A stretch of 6,507 bases of DNA from contig CAYSXI010000241.1 in assembly GCA_964434955.1 (NCBI GenBank), positions 1 to 6,507 of the forward strand, written 5' to 3'. Source of the DNA: JANQLU01 sp964434955. GTDB lineage: Bacteria; Planctomycetota; Planctomycetia; Pirellulales; Pirellulaceae. A model generated the notes under the pieces. That model was not told where the DNA came from, did no database searches, and saw only the letters and a list, made by a program, of their open reading frames with translations. The first letter of the stretch is position 1. The number at the start of each line of letters is the position of its first letter. Below, piece by piece: positions 1-5,992 of the stretch. A program made the translations under genes and the position numbers.

Positions 1-507
1 TACCTCAACGGCAGGAAAGACTTCGGATGAACCGGATTCACTTGCCTTGGAAGTTGCACCTTCTGAATCGCTGATCGCGAATGGTTTGTTTTCAAATTTC
101 GAGTCGTGCCCTTTGGCGACTGGATCATGACTTTTGGGTTCTGCCTTGTTTTGCTGAACGCCTTTCTCTCGGACCTTGGTCGGTTTTGATTCTTGCCGTC
201 CAGCTGGAAGCTGTTTGAATCGATGTTCCCTTTTATTTGCTGCCCCCGAACCTTCGGAACGAATCGCAACACCTTTTTCATTGCGGTTCGCATGCTCTTT
301 TCGGTGTGACGGATCTTCGCGGGGCACTTCCTCATTTCGAGGCGCCCCTTCACTCCGGGACGAAGCTGAGTCCAAAGCCGGTTTCTCATCGACCTCGGGA
401 ATATGAATGGGCTCGCCACACTTGGGACACGTTCCCAACTTGCCAGCTTTCTTTCGCGATATGCTAAGCCTCGCTCGACAGTGTTCGCATTTAAAAAGAA
501 TTGGCAT
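1..507 (-). CDS. Zinc-ribbon protein with long charged low-complexity tail (partial, C-terminus off the left edge)
   Basis: The reading frame runs on the minus strand from ATG at 507-505 to the window edge without a stop, giving 169 visible residues. Residues 1-32 form a zinc ribbon: Cys7-x2-Cys10, then 16 residues, then Cys27-x2-Cys30 (CEHC ... CPKC), followed by a short hydrophobic stretch (PIHIPE). These four cysteines should bind one zinc ion. This N-terminal style (C-x2-C, basic KKAGK segment, G-x-CPxCG) is common in planctomycete proteins of otherwise varied function. From about residue 36 the chain is rich in Ser, Glu, Lys, Arg, Asn and Asp, with no hydrophobic core, and is probably disordered. 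No transmembrane segment is visible in this part; one may follow outside the window. No good Shine-Dalgarno site precedes the ATG, which is not unusual in this phylum. It is divergent from the 865-3333 gene. The function cannot be named: the ribbon suggests binding to nucleic acid or protein, which is inference only. Confidence 0.82.
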   Translation of the reverse strand, partial: MPILFKCEHCRARLSISRKKAGKLGTCPKCGEPIHIPEVDEKPALDSASSRSEGAPRNEEVPREDPSHRKEHANRNEKGVAIRSEGSGAANKREHRFKQLPAGRQESKPTKVREKGVQQNKAEPKSHDPVAKGHDSKFENKPFAISDSEGATSKASESGSSEVFPAVEV

Positions 508-796
508 GGCGATAACCAAAGCAACTTTCGGGGCGGCATGTCCCTGCCACCACTTTATTCGAATACATTCTATTTCATTCAGGCAGTTGCGAGGAAAATA
601 GGCGTTCTTTACCTATCCTTTTAGGTGTAAACCAATCCATTCGCAAAATCTACCGGTTTATTGATACGGAAAAAACGGTTTTCTGTTCAGGTTGCCGGAT
701 AACGGGATTTTATGACAAAAAATGTTGGCACACGAAGGTTTCGATTTATCTGCTATTGGGACGAGGAAAAGCCCTGGCTGCGGAAAAATAAGGCCA

Positions 797-812
797 ATCG
801 GACTAATCCGAT
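797..812. repeat. Operator-like inverted repeat ATCGGA-CTAA-TCCGAT
   Basis: Two perfect 6-base arms (797-802 and 807-812) flank a 4-base centre. The repeat ends two bases before the TATAAT box at 815-820, so it lies in what would be the -35/-10 spacer. A protein bound here would contact or block RNA polymerase. No regulator is encoded in the visible neighbourhood, and a 6-base arm can occur by chance. Confidence 0.35.
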
Positions 813-814
813 CG

Positions 815-820
815 TATAAT
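815..820 (+). promoter_or_regulatory. Candidate -10 box (TATAAT) for the 865-3333 gene
   Basis: This is a perfect TATAAT hexamer 44 bases before the ATG at 865. It predicts a transcript start near 827 and a leader of roughly 38 bases carrying the Shine-Dalgarno site. No recognisable TTGACA-like -35 lies 16-18 bases upstream; an inverted repeat occupies part of that space, so the promoter may be weak or activator-dependent. The link to promoter function is inference. Confidence 0.45.
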
Positions 821-851
821 TCAATTGCCTCGGTCCATCGAAATATATGTG

Positions 852-857
852 AAGGAG
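852..857 (+). promoter_or_regulatory. Shine-Dalgarno site (AAGGAG) for the 865-3333 gene
   Basis: AAGGAG lies seven bases before the ATG at 865-867, an ideal match and spacing. It fixes the start of the large exported protein and agrees with a signal peptide beginning at that Met. Confidence 0.8.
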
Positions 858-864
858 CCGATCG

Positions 865-3333
865 ATGATCGATCAGATTTTCTCAAAAACGGTAGCCAAA
901 TTTGCCTTGGCCCTGGTGTTCTGCTTCGCAATCAACCACTTCAAAATTGCCTCGTCGCAGGAAGTCGTCATCACGCTCAAGGACGGCCGGCAATATGAAG
1001 GAAGGCTTTCCGGTTTCACTGAGTACACATTGACGGCGTCAAATGCGCTGGTTCCCGGCACGACGTTTCCGATTGCCATGGTGGACGACGGATTGAGACG
1101 GGTGTTTTTTAATGCCTATCGGCGAGCCGCGCGGGAGGTTCCATCCGAAAAAACCATCGAAAGCTTTGAGATTTGGCAAGATCCCATATTCAAGTCAAAC
1201 CGCGGCTACGGTGTCGGGCCGGTTCTTGGCAAAACAAGGTTTGATGAATACGGTCGCCGCATCATCACGCTTCTCACTGCCGACGGACGCGAATCCTACG
1301 TGCAAGGCATTACGGAAATCACCCCAGATTATGTTCGTGTCGTCGGCCTGCAAACCAAAGGCAAGAATCGCTACTTCGATATGCGATACGCTACGACCAG
1401 CGTGCCCCGGGACGTCATCGTCAAACTCCTTCGGCGTCACATCAGCAATCCTAACCAGGCGCTCGAACGTGAACGACTGATCAAATTTTTCGCAGCTGCT
1501 GAAATGTACGAGGAAGCTGACCAGGAACTCAAGGCCATGGAATCAAAGTTCCCTGGTCTGAAAAAGGAAAACGAGGAGCGGAGAAAAGAGCTCGTCATCC
1601 GTATCCACCGTCGGGCACTTAACGAAATCCGATTCCGTTTCGAGGCAGGTCAGGCAAAACTGGCCAAAGAAATGTGGGACTCCTATCCGGACAAACGCTC
1701 TATGCCGGGCGAAATTGCGGCCGAGTTCGACGACCTGAACAACCAGATCAAAAACCAGGCCCAACAGATTGAAGCCGTCAAGAAGGCCATCGTCTCGGTG
1801 GTTGATGCCGGATTGAATTCGCCGGACATCGACGTTGCCCAAAAGAAAACGCTTCTGAATTACAAAACCGAGATTGAAAACAATCTCAATGAAGCCAACG
1901 TCGAAAGGTTTACCACCTTTTTTCGTTTTGCCGATGACGGCACCATCACGCTTGAGCAAAAGCTGGCGTACGCCATCAGCAGCTGGTTCGTTGGAAGTGC
2001 CAAAGCCGTCGAGAATTTTGCAGTCGCCCACACGTTTCCCCTGACTCGAGACTTGGTTCGTGAATATCTAACGACTGCCGACGCCGCCAGACGGGCAGCC
2101 ATCCTCGGTGAACTTGAGCAAATTGAATCCGGAACTCCCGAGTACATCGCGTTGATCCTCGGCAACCTCACGCCGCTACTTCCCCCTGAAAAACCGGAAG
2201 AGCCCGGGAAGGCCTATCGATTCACGGTCGAAATCGCCGCGCCCGAAAACAAAAAAGAAACCGTGGAATACTTTGTTCAACTGCCACCCGAATACAATCC
2301 GCACAAAAAGTACCCATGTGTCGTGACCCTGCCGACGTTGGGGTTTGACGCTGAGAAACAGTTGGTCTGGTGGTATGGCCAGTACATGAAGAAGCTGGAC
2401 ATCCACAGTGGTCCCGCATCCCGGCATGGCTACATCGTGATCTCGCCCAAATGGTACTCGGACAAACAATCCAATTACGAATACTCAGTCCGCGAGCACG
2501 ACGCCGTTCTTTCCAGCGTCCGCGATGCCTTTCGCCGATTCTCCATCGACACGGACAAGGTGTTTTTGTCGGGACATTTCAAAGGCGGTGACGCGGCTTT
2601 CGATATCGGCCTGTCTCATCCCGATCTTTGGGCAGGCGTCATTCCCGTCTCGGCCAAGCCGGACAAATATTGCATCCACTACTTTGAAACCGCCAAGAAC
2701 GACGTCCTACCCTTCTACGTGGTGATCGGAAGCAAGGACTTCGGGGTTCGGACGAACGACGAAAAAGATCCCTTTATGATGACACTCGACCGATGGCTTC
2801 GCCGAACGAGCGCGAAAGTAGATTGCACGGTGGTGGAATATCAGGGGCGTGGCGGAGAGGATTTCTTTGAGGAAGTCCACGATATCTTCAACTGGATGAA
2901 GCTCAAAAAACGGTTCTGGGTTCCACCCAATTTCGAAGCCCGTTCGTTACGGAAGACTGACAATTTCTTTTGGAATCTCGAAGTCGGAAACATTCCGGCG
3001 AACGCTCATGTCCCGCCAATCCTTTACAGCACGAAGAAACGAGACACCTTCAAAATGAGTGTCGAACAAAAGGCCAACAACACTTTTGTCGTGAAGCCGC
3101 AGCGGACCGGAAGCAATTTCACGCTATGGTTGGGCCCCGAATTCGTCGACTTCAGCAAGAACGTCACGATCCAGGGAAGGGGCAATGACTACGATGAATC
3201 GGTGAAACCCAGCCGAAAAGTTATCTTGGACGATGCTCGTACTCGGGTCGACCTGCAGCACCCATTTTGGGCGAAACTATTCTGTTCGCGTTCCAAATGG
3301 GTGAATCCCGAAGAACAATCCGAGGGCAAATAA
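865..3333 (+). CDS. Exported alpha/beta-hydrolase-fold protein, probable pseudoenzyme, planctomycete type
   Basis: This is an 822-residue protein. Residues 1-31 look like a signal peptide: basic n-region with K8 and K12, hydrophobic core FALALVFCFAI, and a plausible cut after A29-S-S31. Residues 33-60 and about 133-162 are two similar beta-rich stretches (ITLKDGR-x-YEG and ITLLTADGRESY) that may be small barrel modules. Residues 195-440 are mostly helical and charged, with a TPR-like helix pair at about 200-232. Residues 455-680 form an alpha/beta-hydrolase domain of the esterase or prolyl-oligopeptidase type: oxyanion-side strand YPCVVTLPT, HGYIVISPKW, nucleophile-elbow region LSGHFKGGDAAFD (568-580), then HPDLWAGVIPVSA. 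At the elbow, Ser of the expected GHSxGG is Phe572. In the late GRGHE-like motif His is Gly664 (GRGGE); the acid may be Asp625 (GSKDFG). Hydrolytic activity is therefore doubtful. Residues 690-815 form a beta-rich C-terminal domain ending in DDARTRVDLQHPFW. It is probably periplasmic or envelope-associated, possibly as a binding or structural protein (inference). The gene is monocistronic and ends at a strong hairpin. Confidence 0.85.
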   Translation: MIDQIFSKTVAKFALALVFCFAINHFKIASSQEVVITLKDGRQYEGRLSGFTEYTLTASNALVPGTTFPIAMVDDGLRRVFFNAYRRAAREVPSEKTIESFEIWQDPIFKSNRGYGVGPVLGKTRFDEYGRRIITLLTADGRESYVQGITEITPDYVRVVGLQTKGKNRYFDMRYATTSVPRDVIVKLLRRHISNPNQALERERLIKFFAAAEMYEEADQELKAMESKFPGLKKENEERRKELVIRIHRRALNEIRFRFEAGQAKLAKEMWDSYPDKRSMPGEIAAEFDDLNNQIKNQAQQIEAVKKAIVSVVDAGLNSPDIDVAQKKTLLNYKTEIENNLNEANVERFTTFFRFADDGTITLEQKLAYAISSWFVGSAKAVENFAVAHTFPLTRDLVREYLTTADAARRAAILGELEQIESGTPEYIALILGNLTPLLPPEKPEEPGKAYRFTVEIAAPENKKETVEYFVQLPPEYNPHKKYPCVVTLPTLGFDAEKQLVWWYGQYMKKLDIHSGPASRHGYIVISPKWYSDKQSNYEYSVREHDAVLSSVRDAFRRFSIDTDKVFLSGHFKGGDAAFDIGLSHPDLWAGVIPVSAKPDKYCIHYFETAKNDVLPFYVVIGSKDFGVRTNDEKDPFMMTLDRWLRRTSAKVDCTVVEYQGRGGEDFFEEVHDIFNWMKLKKRFWVPPNFEARSLRKTDNFFWNLEVGNIPANAHVPPILYSTKKRDTFKMSVEQKANNTFVVKPQRTGSNFTLWLGPEFVDFSKNVTIQGRGNDYDESVKPSRKVILDDARTRVDLQHPFWAKLFCSRSKWVNPEEQSEGK

Positions 3334-3360
3334 AAAAGGAAGGCTCAATGCCTTCCTTTT
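3334..3360. terminator. Bidirectional intrinsic terminator between convergent genes
   Basis: A perfect 11-bp stem, AAAAGGAAGGC (3334-3344) and GCCTTCCTTTT (3350-3360), has a 5-base loop TCAAT. It begins directly after the TAA at 3331-3333. Read on the plus strand the stem ends in TTTT followed by CTGTTTTC. Read on the minus strand it ends in a T run that continues through the complement of the stop-codon region. It can therefore serve the 865-3333 gene and, about 93 bases after its stop codon, the 3453-5585 gene. Confidence 0.85.
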
Positions 3361-3403
3361 CTGTTTTCTAACGAGCGGTGCAACGATTGAATGCGTTTGG
3401 TCG

Positions 3404-3423
3404 TGCGAGTCGGATGACTCGCA
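3404..3423. repeat. Hairpin TGCGAGTC-GGAT-GACTCGCA between convergent genes
   Basis: An 8-bp perfect stem with a 4-base loop lies about 30 bases beyond the stop codon of the minus-strand 3453-5585 gene. No T run follows on either strand, so it is unlikely to terminate alone. It could protect the 3' end of the minus-strand transcript or act with the stronger stem at 3334-3360; this is inference. Confidence 0.5.
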
Positions 3424-3430
3424 TACTTAA

Positions 3431-3460
3431 TCATTCGCTCGTCATTCGCTCATCATTCGC
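3431..3460. repeat. 11-bp tandem repeat (TCATTCGCTCN), nearly three units, overlapping a stop codon
   Basis: Units start at 3431, 3442 and 3453: TCATTCGCTCG, TCATTCGCTCA and a partial TCATTCGC. On the minus strand each unit carries TGA at its end. The first one met (3455-3453) is the actual stop of the 3453-5585 gene. Because the period is 11, the three TGA codons fall in three different frames. Confidence 0.75.
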
Positions 3461-5585
3461 GCTGCGAACCTTCTTTTTCTTTGGATGCGACGTTGGGACG
3501 GTTTTTCTTGGGCAAAATAGCACCGGACAAAACCCAACCCGTATCCACGGTTTCCAAAATGAAACCAGCGGTGCCGAGGAATGGAGCAATTTGCTTGTCG
3601 AAATCGGCAGGCAGGTCGGAGCCATCGATCTTTTGCTTGCGTACCTCGTCTTCGGCCGCGTCTTTGGGCGTCAAAATGCCGTTCAAAACGCGAGCAAGGA
3701 CGGTGTTGGACGAGCCCATTTTGCCTTGTCGGAGCATTTCATAGTTAACACGAATTGACTCATCCAGGCGAATGAACTGTCGGTAGCTGATTCGCTTTTC
3801 GTCGACATGAGCGCCCAGCATTCGATTGACTTCAATGAAGTCCCGCGCCTCGCTCAGATTTTGCTTTTCTTTGTTTTTGGTGTTCTTGATCAAGGTCTTC
3901 ATGTAGTCCAAGTCGTTGCTCATCAAGATATAGCCGCCAACCGAGGCGTAAATTCGTTTGTCAAAGATTGGCTTGGCTGGCTTTGGATCTTCATCGTCAT
4001 CTTCCGATTCATCACTGGATTTTCCATCGATGTCGATGTCGTCAATATCTGGCCAGTCCGGGTCAATTCCGTCGTCTTCAGGCTGCTCATCAATGATGAT
4101 TTTGTGACCTTCGAAGTCAATTTCCTTCAAGTCAGCTGTGTAGACGACACGCTTCAGCATGTCGAAGACTTCGTCAATCTTGTCACGTACTTTGACGGCA
4201 ACGACAACTTTCTCACTGCCTTCATCAATGGGATGTGTGTTGTCGGTGAATACCGTGACACGATCATCGAGGAGGCCAATCATTTCTTTGAGATCGACAC
4301 GTGGACCATTGGGCGCGACCTTGATTTCCTCAATCACCGAGTCAAACGACGTTCCGCCCATAATGGCGTTGGCGATGGGACTGATGTTGTCAAAGGCTTT
4401 GCTCATGTCCCAACTGATCGTGAAGTACCCTGAAGACTTGGCCGACACAAAGTCTTCCGGCTGCAAGCTGTGCTTGCGTTCGTTTTCGAAACGCAGGATT
4501 TCGGCAGCACCTTTGTATTTTCGATCGGCCGTACCCGAGTTTGATTCGGCGTGCAGGTAAGAACGGTAGAAAATCTGCTTTTCTTCGGTAACAACCAGGT
4601 TGCCGCCAAATCCTTTGATCACATTGAATCCCGATTCGCGGAAGATTTTGCCGTAGTCATTGAACCGCTTCTGCAGAGTCGGGTCCTGCTTCGCGTTGTT
4701 TTCCGCGATTTCTCGCAGAATGTCGTAGTAACCAAAAGGCTCAATGAACCATTTCGCCTGAGATTGCTTCATCTTTTCCGGCAGTTGACAGTTCTTTCGG
4801 ACTGTTTTGAAAATCTCAGAATCGCCGAGGCTGCCGATGTGACCGTCTGATTTCTTGACTCGGCCAATGGTATCTTCAATCAATTGTTCGTTATCACTGA
4901 GAATCATCCAGCGATCAACAATGATTTGATAGGCGAACTTTTGTTTACGCATCCCCTTAACTTTGGGATAGCTCCACTTGATGGCTTTCTCGCCGGCCAA
5001 CTCAATTTCTTCTTTCTTGGCCTTCTGGGCCTTCAGTTCTTTTTCGATTCGGGCAAACAGGTCTTTCGCTTCGACTTTCGTCTCTTCGACGTCGACCAGC
5101 ATAACGAAGCCAAAATCGGCTTTGTCGCCATCTTGCTTGACGGCAGCCAGGCAAATTTCACCCGAGTGGATTTCGCCCAGATCTTCCGTCTTGATTCCAA
5201 GCTCGACGTTATTTTTGTCCAGCAAATCCTTGATCTGTTTCGAGATTTTTTCGACAAAGGGTTTGACGGACTCTTCGGCCGCCAATTCGCCAAACTGGGT
5301 ATCGTTCAGATCACCAACGAGCTGGGTTGCGTCCGGCAGGGCCACCCAAAGTCGAGTATCAGCCGGCAAATAAAACTCGCTGCCTTTTTTGGTTTTGACA
5401 ACGATTTTGTCATTGTCTTTTTCTTCTTGCTTGTCTTCGGAAGCCGTTTCAGCGGACTTTGATTCCGTTGTTTCCTGTTTTTTGGATTCCTGTTTGATTC
5501 GGACTTCCTGTGCTTGGGCGAGATTGGCAAATGACATTGCCGCCAGACAGCCCAAAAGAATCAATCGAATACAACGAATGCCCAT
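3453..5585 (-). CDS. Exported acidic protein of unknown function, DUF3352-like, planctomycete type
   Basis: From ATG at 5585-5583 the product has 710 residues. Residues 1-25 are a clear signal peptide (R4 and R7, then LILLGCLAAMSFANLAQA) with an AQA|QEV cut after residue 25. This start has AGGGAG nine bases upstream. A longer frame from TTG at 5621 adds only 12 residues, would cover the Shine-Dalgarno site and spoil the signal peptide, so I reject it. Residues 31-60 are a Lys/Glu-rich linker. From about 72 comes FYLPADTRLWVALPD followed by a GEICLAAV strand (about 142-149), the pattern I associate with secreted DUF3352-like planctomycete proteins; the family name is from memory and unverified. 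A module at about 219-264 (YQIIVDRWMILSDNEQLIEDTI) recurs at about 546-590 (YASVGGYILMSNDLDYMKTLI). Residues 501-533 are a very acidic linker containing DIDIDG. No enzyme motif is visible. It is probably periplasmic. It converges on the 865-3333 gene and ends near the shared terminator. Confidence 0.85.
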   Translation of the reverse strand: MGIRCIRLILLGCLAAMSFANLAQAQEVRIKQESKKQETTESKSAETASEDKQEEKDNDKIVVKTKKGSEFYLPADTRLWVALPDATQLVGDLNDTQFGELAAEESVKPFVEKISKQIKDLLDKNNVELGIKTEDLGEIHSGEICLAAVKQDGDKADFGFVMLVDVEETKVEAKDLFARIEKELKAQKAKKEEIELAGEKAIKWSYPKVKGMRKQKFAYQIIVDRWMILSDNEQLIEDTIGRVKKSDGHIGSLGDSEIFKTVRKNCQLPEKMKQSQAKWFIEPFGYYDILREIAENNAKQDPTLQKRFNDYGKIFRESGFNVIKGFGGNLVVTEEKQIFYRSYLHAESNSGTADRKYKGAAEILRFENERKHSLQPEDFVSAKSSGYFTISWDMSKAFDNISPIANAIMGGTSFDSVIEEIKVAPNGPRVDLKEMIGLLDDRVTVFTDNTHPIDEGSEKVVVAVKVRDKIDEVFDMLKRVVYTADLKEIDFEGHKIIIDEQPEDDGIDPDWPDIDDIDIDGKSSDESEDDDEDPKPAKPIFDKRIYASVGGYILMSNDLDYMKTLIKNTKNKEKQNLSEARDFIEVNRMLGAHVDEKRISYRQFIRLDESIRVNYEMLRQGKMGSSNTVLARVLNGILTPKDAAEDEVRKQKIDGSDLPADFDKQIAPFLGTAGFILETVDTGWVLSGAILPKKNRPNVASKEKEGSQRE

Positions 5586-5594
5586 GAAGATTTT

Positions 5595-5600
5595 CTCCCT
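5595..5600 (-). promoter_or_regulatory. Shine-Dalgarno site (AGGGAG) deciding the start of the 3453-5585 gene
   Basis: On the minus strand AGGGAG (part of AAAGGGAGAAAA) lies nine bases before ATG 5585-5583. It supports that ATG over the upstream TTG at 5621, which has no such site at the right distance. Confidence 0.7.
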
Positions 5601-5606
5601 TTGACG

Positions 5607-5624
5607 AGTTTGCCTACGCAAACT
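5607..5624 (-). promoter_or_regulatory. Leader hairpin just upstream of the Shine-Dalgarno site
   Basis: On the minus strand AGTTTGC-GTAG-GCAAACT forms a 7-bp perfect stem with a 4-base loop. It ends about six bases before the Shine-Dalgarno site of the 3453-5585 gene. It could stabilise the mRNA 5' end or tune ribosome access. No role is demonstrated, and a stem this short can be chance. Confidence 0.4.
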
Positions 5625-5870
5625 TCGCTCCTATATCCTCGGCAGTGAATTTGGCAGAGATAGCCGGACCAAGATTGCTTATCGACACAATGCTGGCACG
5701 ACAAAGATTTCAAAATCGCTAATCCGTCAACATCCCGTAACCGTTCCGTTTAAGCTCTTTTATCGTACTGGATCTTTTCGCCGACCGTAAACAAGTCCCC
5801 AAACGTTAAAGTCGACTTTTGTTCAAAAACTACGGCCGAATGGAGACTTACTGGTACCAATGCCCCCTTA

Positions 5871-5899
5871 TTGAAGCATTTGGTAAATTGGCTCATATT
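5871..5899 (+). promoter_or_regulatory. Weak candidate promoter for purB (TTGAAG - 17 bases - CATATT)
   Basis: TTGAAG at 5871-5876 and CATATT at 5894-5899 are each 4 of 6 matches to the consensus boxes, with an ideal 17-base spacer. It would start transcription near 5906 and give a leader of about 87 bases to the TTG at 5993. If real, it rules out translation from the ATG at 5840. Matches this weak are frequent by chance. Confidence 0.25.
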
Positions 5900-5981
5900 C
5901 CAATTCAGCGGCAAAAATGTCCATTTGTTACTGATTCGTCGTCAACCGGGCGTCGGATCCGCCTTCGACGCAAATTTTTCC

Positions 5982-5986
5982 AGGAG
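5982..5986 (+). promoter_or_regulatory. Shine-Dalgarno site (AGGAG) pointing to a TTG start for purB
   Basis: AGGAG lies six bases before TTG at 5993-5995, a full-strength site at standard spacing. No comparable site precedes the in-frame ATG at 5840. This decides the start of the adenylosuccinate lyase frame in favour of TTG. Confidence 0.65.
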
Positions 5987-5992
5987 CTTTCA

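Larger units (their letters stand above)
508..864. other. Divergent intergenic region with candidate promoters and small palindromes
   Basis: This 357-base gap separates two divergent genes and should hold both promoters. I find no convincing gene or RNA gene in it. Visible items are: a 10-bp perfect palindrome TATTCGAATA at 556-565; a weak minus-strand -10-like box TAGAAT (complement of 567-572) without a matching -35; an imperfect inverted repeat at about 608-631 (TTTACCT ... AGGTGTAAA); an AT-rich stretch at about 655-725; and, near the right end, the inverted repeat, TATAAT box and Shine-Dalgarno site listed separately. Confidence 0.6.
5586..5992. other. Divergent intergenic region between the DUF3352-like gene and purB
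   Basis: This 407-base gap should hold the promoters and leaders of both divergent genes. Besides the Shine-Dalgarno sites and leader hairpin I see one weak plus-strand promoter candidate at 5871-5899. I cannot point to a convincing minus-strand promoter; TTGACG (complement of 5715-5720) has no good -10 partner. A plus-strand open frame continues upstream of the purB TTG to an ATG at 5840. The roughly 51 residues it would add (Cys, Arg and Ser mixture) resemble nothing in adenylosuccinate lyases, so I treat it as untranslated. No RNA gene is recognised. Confidence 0.55.

Noticed and set aside
176..467. Short plus-strand frames opposite the zinc-ribbon gene
   Set aside because: The minus strand encodes a clear four-cysteine zinc ribbon in continuous frame; the plus-strand frames are Ser/Arg-rich shadows without ribosome sites.
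508..864. CRISPR, tRNA or riboswitch in the gap
   Set aside because: No regularly spaced repeats, cloverleaf or known riboswitch core could be found by eye; only small palindromes and promoter elements are supported.
1543..2031. Minus-strand open frame (162 codons) inside the pseudo-hydrolase gene
   Set aside because: It lies antisense to the helical region of a convincing gene, and its translation shows no motif or signal.
3404..3423. 8-bp hairpin considered as the main terminator of the minus-strand gene
   Set aside because: No T run follows on the minus strand; the stem at 3334-3360 is longer and has the T-rich tail.
3807..4433. Long plus-strand open frame (208 codons) inside the 3453-5585 gene
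   Set aside because: It is antisense to a well-supported gene with signal peptide and Shine-Dalgarno site. Its hydrophobic Val/Phe-rich translation is what the complement of Asp/Glu/Lys-rich codons produces.
4884..5462. Plus-strand open frame (192 codons), Phe/Leu-rich and membrane-like
   Set aside because: The Phe-rich translation comes from the complement of Lys/Glu codons of the minus-strand gene; no ribosome site or recognisable family.
5586..5621. Twelve-residue N-terminal extension of the DUF3352-like protein from TTG 5621
   Set aside because: It would translate the Shine-Dalgarno site and put basic residues in front of an already complete signal peptide; ATG 5585 is better.
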